The notes under the pieces are model-generated. The model was not told the origin of the DNA and searched no databases. It saw only the letters and a list, made by a program, of their open reading frames with translations. A program made the translations under genes and the position numbers. This document shows positions 60,444 to 64,000 of a DNA stretch of 64,000 nucleotides, one piece after another (the stretch's first letter is position 1; each line of letters starts with the position of its first letter). The stretch lies in NCBI GenBank assembly GCA_008087055.1, contig VIEA01000001.1:909118-973117 (forward strand). Direction: 5' to 3'. Origin of the DNA: Gammaproteobacteria bacterium LSUCC0096 (GTDB taxonomy: Bacteria > Pseudomonadota > Gammaproteobacteria > Pseudomonadales > Litorivicinaceae).

Positions 60444-61181
60444 TTATTGATACATCACATTGATCCGAACAACATACTTTGAAGCCCCTTCAGCAAGTAC
60501 ATCACCAGCATGTAAAACTGATTTTGTATGGATGCCATGCCTAAAAAATAGGGCCCTTCCGCAGACCGGGTTAACTCGACGCATTACCGTTTGGCCATCC
60601 AACAAAAGCGTATCTCCACCAATGACACCCTCGTCTTGTCCGTTCAAGTAGAGGAGCATCGACAACATCGATCGGCCTTTTTTCCAATACTCTAGAGCTT
60701 GAGTCTTAGAGTTCACGAAAAATCCAGGCCAATCGCCATCGAGATGCGGTCTAAACTGCTGCCCGGCAGTATAGCGATAGGTGTTAAAACGATGGCTCAA
60801 TACCCCCATACTCTGGCGATTTTCAATGACAGGAGGGACAAATTCTTCAATTCTAGAAAATAAAATGTCGACATCGCGCGGATGTGCCATCCAATGCACA
60901 GTGGTGTTTTGTCGCATTCCAGGTGGTGTTTGAATTCCGGGAGCAGCTTGACGAAAACCGAGTGCCTCGGTGTACTCAATAATTCGTCGACTCTCGTCAG
61001 TTGAAATGACCTCATCAATTTGAAACGCGAGCTTGTCACCAAAGCTCAAGTCTTGATAACCCTGAGCGCTCTGAGTCGTTTTCTTCAACAAGTGTTCGTT
61101 CGCCTGATAGATTGGCGTTTGGTCTTCGAAACCGCCATCAGGTAATGAACCTAGGTCTGTTGCGACAATTGTGGACTGCAT
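60444..61181 (-). CDS. 2OG-Fe(II) oxygenase, prolyl-4-hydroxylase-like
   Basis: A 245-residue dioxygenase. Iron ligands are H146 and D148 (FRPHLDGDW) with distal H224 (VLHAGDVL) and the 2OG-binding R239 (KYVVRINVMY). This follows the prolyl-4-hydroxylase pattern, MLSMLLYLN being the central strand. AAGGAGG precedes the ATG. The substrate is unknown. Distinct from the oxygenase at 45341. Confidence 0.9.
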   Translation of the reverse strand: MQSTIVATDLGSLPDGGFEDQTPIYQANEHLLKKTTQSAQGYQDLSFGDKLAFQIDEVISTDESRRIIEYTEALGFRQAAPGIQTPPGMRQNTTVHWMAHPRDVDILFSRIEEFVPPVIENRQSMGVLSHRFNTYRYTAGQQFRPHLDGDWPGFFVNSKTQALEYWKKGRSMLSMLLYLNGQDEGVIGGDTLLLDGQTVMRRVNPVCGRALFFRHGIHTKSVLHAGDVLAEGASKYVVRINVMYQ

Positions 61182-61200
61182 GGTGCCTCCTTACGAAAAA

Positions 61201-61223
61201 GCCCGGTCGCGTACCGGGCTTTT
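61201..61223 (-). terminator. Rho-independent terminator of the GMC operon
   Basis: Arms GCCCGGT (61201-61207) and ACCGGGC (61213-61219) with a CGCGT loop, flanked by A-runs before and T-runs after, so it can work on both strands. It lies 19 bp after the GMC oxidoreductase stop on the minus strand. Confidence 0.9.
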
Positions 61224-61237
61224 CATTTACGTTGCGA

Positions 61238-62809
61238 TTAAATGGTCCTAGCTGCCATTTCACGCGCAATGTAATCAGCCTGCCGAATCGCCAATGACAC
61301 AATGGTCAAAGTAGGGTTCTCAGATGCACCGGTTGTGAACTGCGATCCATCAGACACAAACAGATTCGGGATATCGTGAGTCTGACCCCACTTATTCACA
61401 ACACCATCACGCGCCTTCGCAGACATGCGGTTTGTTCCCAGATTGTGTGTCGAAGGATATGGGGGTGTTGGGAAAGTCCGTGTCGCACCGACCGCATCAT
61501 AGATCTCAGCACCTTTTTTCCATGCGTAATTACGCATCGCAATGTCATTTGGATGATCATCAAAATGGACATTCGGTGCTGGTAGACCATACTGATCTTT
61601 CACATCATGATTCAGCGTAATGCGGTTGGTTTCTTGAGGCATATCTTCACCCACAAGCCACATACCAGCCATGTTCTCATAGGAATCGAGGGCAGTTGTA
61701 AACTCACGCCCCCAACCACCTGGATTCAAGAACGCAGCCATAAACGGCAGGCCAAGAGATAGCGTTTCAAACTCAAATCCACCCACGAAACCACGCGAAG
61801 GATCATGGCGCGATTCATCTTGTACAATTCCAGCCATGGTCGTGCCACGCCACATACGAACTGGCTTATCAAACACTCCGTAGACAGATGCAGTCATGTG
61901 ACGCATGTAGTTTCTTCCTACTTGACCTGAGCTGTTTGCGAGGCCATCTGGGAACATTGATGATGCCGAATTCAACAGTAACCGCGGACTCTCAATTGAG
62001 TTTCCTGCAACGGCAACAATTCGTGCCTTCTGAAGATGCTTATTCCCGTCCGAATCCGCATACAAAACGCCAGTAACCTTGCCGCTCTTATCATGCTCAA
62101 TCTTGAGCACGTGCGCATTGGGACGCACTTCCAAGTGACCCGTTGCCTCACCTTTTGGAATTTCTGTGTAGGCAGAGGACCACTTTGCACCGAACTTACA
62201 TCCCTGGAAACAGAAACCAACCTGTTGACAACCTGGGCGACCATCCCTTGGTTGGCTGTTTATGGCCATATTCCCTGTATGTACTTTTTTATATCCTAGC
62301 TTTTTAGCACCAGCCTCGAAGACCTTATAGTTATTGTTCCCTGGCAATCCTGGTATACCGTTGGTTCGAGTCACTCCCATTTTCGCCTCAGCTTTGGCGT
62401 AATAAGGCTCGAGTTCAGACAAACCGATCGGCCAGTCCAATAGGTTAGCTCCATGCACGTTGCCGTATACGGTTTGGGTCTTAAACTCATGCTCTTGAAA
62501 CCTCAGAGAAGCACCTGCCCAATGAACAGTTGAGCCACCGACGGCTTTTACAATCCACGCTGGCAATCCGGAAAAGTCCTTCGCAACTCGCCAGTCGCCA
62601 GACGTTGTCCGAGCGTCGAGCCAACTGATCTGTCCGAAGCTACCCCACTCATCGTTTTGATAGTCCTGAGGCAGATGACGTCCACCTGCTTCCAAACAAA
62701 CAACATTAATACCTTTTTGGGCCAACTCATTCGAGAGCGTTCCACCACCGGCACCCGAACCTATTACAACGACGACACCATCATCATTTAAATCAAATTT
62801 TGCACTCAT
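61238..62809 (-). CDS. GMC family oxidoreductase (gluconate/alcohol dehydrogenase large subunit-like)
   Basis: A 523-residue FAD enzyme. VVIGSGAGGGTLSNELAQKG is the FAD motif, VVCLEAGGRHLPQDYQ and VGGSTVHWAGASLRF follow, and the C terminus has the catalytic STHNLGTNRM and VSDGSQFTTGASENPT segments. The ATG at 62809 has GGAGAA upstream. It forms an operon with a Tat-exported small subunit, as in membrane-bound gluconate 2-dehydrogenase, but no cytochrome gene is present. Substrate is a sugar or alcohol (inference). Confidence 0.92.
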   Translation of the reverse strand: MSAKFDLNDDGVVVVIGSGAGGGTLSNELAQKGINVVCLEAGGRHLPQDYQNDEWGSFGQISWLDARTTSGDWRVAKDFSGLPAWIVKAVGGSTVHWAGASLRFQEHEFKTQTVYGNVHGANLLDWPIGLSELEPYYAKAEAKMGVTRTNGIPGLPGNNNYKVFEAGAKKLGYKKVHTGNMAINSQPRDGRPGCQQVGFCFQGCKFGAKWSSAYTEIPKGEATGHLEVRPNAHVLKIEHDKSGKVTGVLYADSDGNKHLQKARIVAVAGNSIESPRLLLNSASSMFPDGLANSSGQVGRNYMRHMTASVYGVFDKPVRMWRGTTMAGIVQDESRHDPSRGFVGGFEFETLSLGLPFMAAFLNPGGWGREFTTALDSYENMAGMWLVGEDMPQETNRITLNHDVKDQYGLPAPNVHFDDHPNDIAMRNYAWKKGAEIYDAVGATRTFPTPPYPSTHNLGTNRMSAKARDGVVNKWGQTHDIPNLFVSDGSQFTTGASENPTLTIVSLAIRQADYIAREMAARTI

Positions 62810-62836
62810 TATTATGTTCTCCAATAGTTCCGATAA

Positions 62837-63361
62837 TCAGACCCAAGTGATGTCGTCAAATCCGCGGTTGATGTAACCGCCTTTGCTGTAAGACTCGCCC
62901 TCATACCCGAATAACGGCCAAACTTCTTTATTGTTGTAGAGGCCTGTGACTAAGTTGCCTCGCATTGTCTGGAAGAAACTGCTCTGTTCCATCCCTCGAA
63001 GAATCTCGACACGCTCGAGTTCCCAAGGTACGGATAAATAATCCGCGTATCCGCGACCCTGAGCTGCCGCATCGAGTGCAGCAACACCGTCAGCAATACG
63101 CGCTTTGGATTCTTCAGAATCAAAACCTTTTACAGCTGCTGCGTAATACTGATCTGCCACATGGTTATGCGGATAGATATCTCGCGCCATCTGGATAAGC
63201 GCAGCCATCTCTTTAGGCGCGACATACTTGGTTTCCATGGCCCAAGTCGCGGTACTACCAGCAACAAAGCCTGTCCCAACAGCTAGTCCCGCACCAACAA
63301 CCATGCACCGCTTCAGTAGCTCACGGCGGCTGATGCCCTTTGATGAAGTGATCGTCTCCAT
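62837..63361 (-). CDS. Gluconate 2-dehydrogenase subunit 3-like protein, Tat-exported
   Basis: A 174-residue small subunit. The twin-arginine signal is GISRRELLKRCMVVGAGLAV, cleaved near TWA. The mature domain has the family patterns ALIQMARDIYPHNHVADQYY and LVTGLYNNKEVWPLFGYEGES. Tat export means the GMC partner, which lacks its own signal, is probably carried out in complex. It lies 27 bp upstream of the GMC gene. Confidence 0.9.
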   Translation of the reverse strand: METITSSKGISRRELLKRCMVVGAGLAVGTGFVAGSTATWAMETKYVAPKEMAALIQMARDIYPHNHVADQYYAAAVKGFDSEESKARIADGVAALDAAAQGRGYADYLSVPWELERVEILRGMEQSSFFQTMRGNLVTGLYNNKEVWPLFGYEGESYSKGGYINRGFDDITWV

Positions 63362-63612
63362 GTTTACCTTTCCTCTTTGTTATTCTAGAAATCGCTTCCG
63401 TCGATAAGCGACGAACCAAAAACCTCATTCGGAACGACGCGAGTTCTTGGCTTGATAGTGACGTGAATTGATCAAGAGGGGGTAGCACTGGAGTACTACA
63501 TTTTGAAAAAATATAAAAATATATTCGTTTTATATCAATAATTTAGATGGCTAACAGAGAATAGCCGCCGTCGCTAAACGAAAGCGGCCTTACAAAGATC
63601 AGAGCAGTTTAC

Positions 63613-63915
63613 TTAACTTGCTTTTAAATGCCGCTCTTCTTCCATCCTGGTCGCAAGTCGGTTGTCCATATAAATCAAACAAGCAGAACGCAGTAGCGAT
63701 GTGAAATTTTGTGGGGCACCTCTTAATTCTAGAACTTCATGATGAAGTTTCGAAATAAATGCCGGTGTTGTAAAACCTTGCGACTCAGCAACATCATCCA
63801 AGATCGACCAATACAAACCTTCGAGTCGGATACTTGTGACTTGCCCATCAAGGCGAATGCTTCGAGAGATGTAGGAATAGTTATCAGGATCTTGCCCAGC
63901 AAAAATCTGACACAT
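63613..63915 (-). CDS. Ribbon-helix-helix domain protein
   Basis: A 100-residue protein. Residues about 18-70 show the RHH_4 pattern (SRSIRLDGQVTSIRLEGLYW, then SILDDVAESQGFTTPAFIS), found in small putative DNA-binding regulators. AGGAGGG precedes the ATG. It lies alone upstream of the Tat/GMC operon (about 250 bp away); a link is only positional. Confidence 0.85.
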   Translation of the reverse strand: MCQIFAGQDPDNYSYISRSIRLDGQVTSIRLEGLYWSILDDVAESQGFTTPAFISKLHHEVLELRGAPQNFTSLLRSACLIYMDNRLATRMEEERHLKAS

Positions 63916-64000
63916 AACTAACCCTCCTAGTTTTTAGTTATTTATTATTAATGACTGATTCGAGAATACTCTTTTACTTCGATAACACAACCTTTTTGGG

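Noticed and set aside
63362-63612. Possible RNA gene in the longest gap
   Set aside because: The gap is AT-rich with only a weak GCCGC/GCGGC stem and no T-run; no known RNA fold is visible.

Overview
The window is chromosomal DNA of a heterotrophic, probably marine, gammaproteobacterium. The evidence is a quinolinate synthase (NadA) that follows the E. coli type along its length, a homodimeric-type pyruvate dehydrogenase E1 (AceE), a ZnuABC/Zur zinc system, and many uptake and catabolic genes for sugar acids and tricarboxylates. I cannot name the genus. Gene density is very high: there is no rRNA or tRNA gene, no insertion sequence, no prophage and no CRISPR array. No stretch over 300 bp lacks a gene; the longest gap is 63362-63612 (about 250 bp), where I see only AT-rich DNA that may carry the promoter of the Tat-exported protein gene.

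Layout. 1-9.5 kb: end of an M48 metalloprotease gene; HNH nuclease-nadA; an Lrp-type regulator; an FGE-fold secreted protein; an iron-dependent alcohol dehydrogenase; YtoQ; a TauE/SafE permease. 6.5-16.6 kb, minus strand: a sugar (probably glucose) operon of binding protein, two permeases, ATPase, glucokinase, a Gfo/Idh/MocA dehydrogenase and an aldo-keto reductase, preceded by a two-component system and a HEPN-domain protein. 16.6-20.3 kb: two divergent YeeE/YedE sulfur-compound permeases, a YciA-like thioesterase and a second TauE permease. 20.3-27.7 kb: four-carbon sugar-acid catabolism with both entry dehydrogenases (DenD, LtnD) and OtnK, OtnC and OtnI leading to dihydroxyacetone phosphate, plus an FAH-family hydrolase/dehydratase, a RutE-like reductase and a 2-hydroxyacid dehydrogenase.

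27.7-38.4 kb: a tricarboxylate region. TcuA/TcuB (tricarballylate to cis-aconitate) lie under a GntR regulator, next to an AbrB-family membrane protein. A LysR regulator stands divergent from a tripartite tricarboxylate transporter (TctC plus a TctA-TctB fusion), a PrpF isomerase and an isocitrate/isopropylmalate-type dehydrogenase. Together these could import tricarballylate or aconitate isomers and feed them to the TCA cycle (inference). 38.5-48.6 kb: MFS exporters, a small methyltransferase, a DEAD-box RNA helicase with a 90-bp repeat tail, an isochorismatase-fold hydrolase, AEC and DMT transporters, a prolyl-hydroxylase-like oxygenase and an Lrp regulator.

48.7-64 kb: aceE alone with its own terminator. 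A GntR-PhyH dioxygenase-SAF oxidoreductase operon converges on an AtuA-like/DUF4387 pair; I cannot assign a substrate, and it is the best candidate here for an undescribed pathway. The znuA/znuCB-zur zinc locus has a Zur-box-like palindrome. Then come glyoxalase I, a second prolyl-4-hydroxylase-like protein, a GMC oxidoreductase with a Tat-exported small subunit, and a ribbon-helix-helix protein.

Regulatory DNA is visible at several divergent promoters: a 12-bp perfect inverted repeat between lysR and tctC, a 10-bp inverted repeat between denD and ltnD, a perfect 14-bp palindrome before the second gntR, and the Zur box. Hairpins follow both solute-binding-protein genes, inside their operons.
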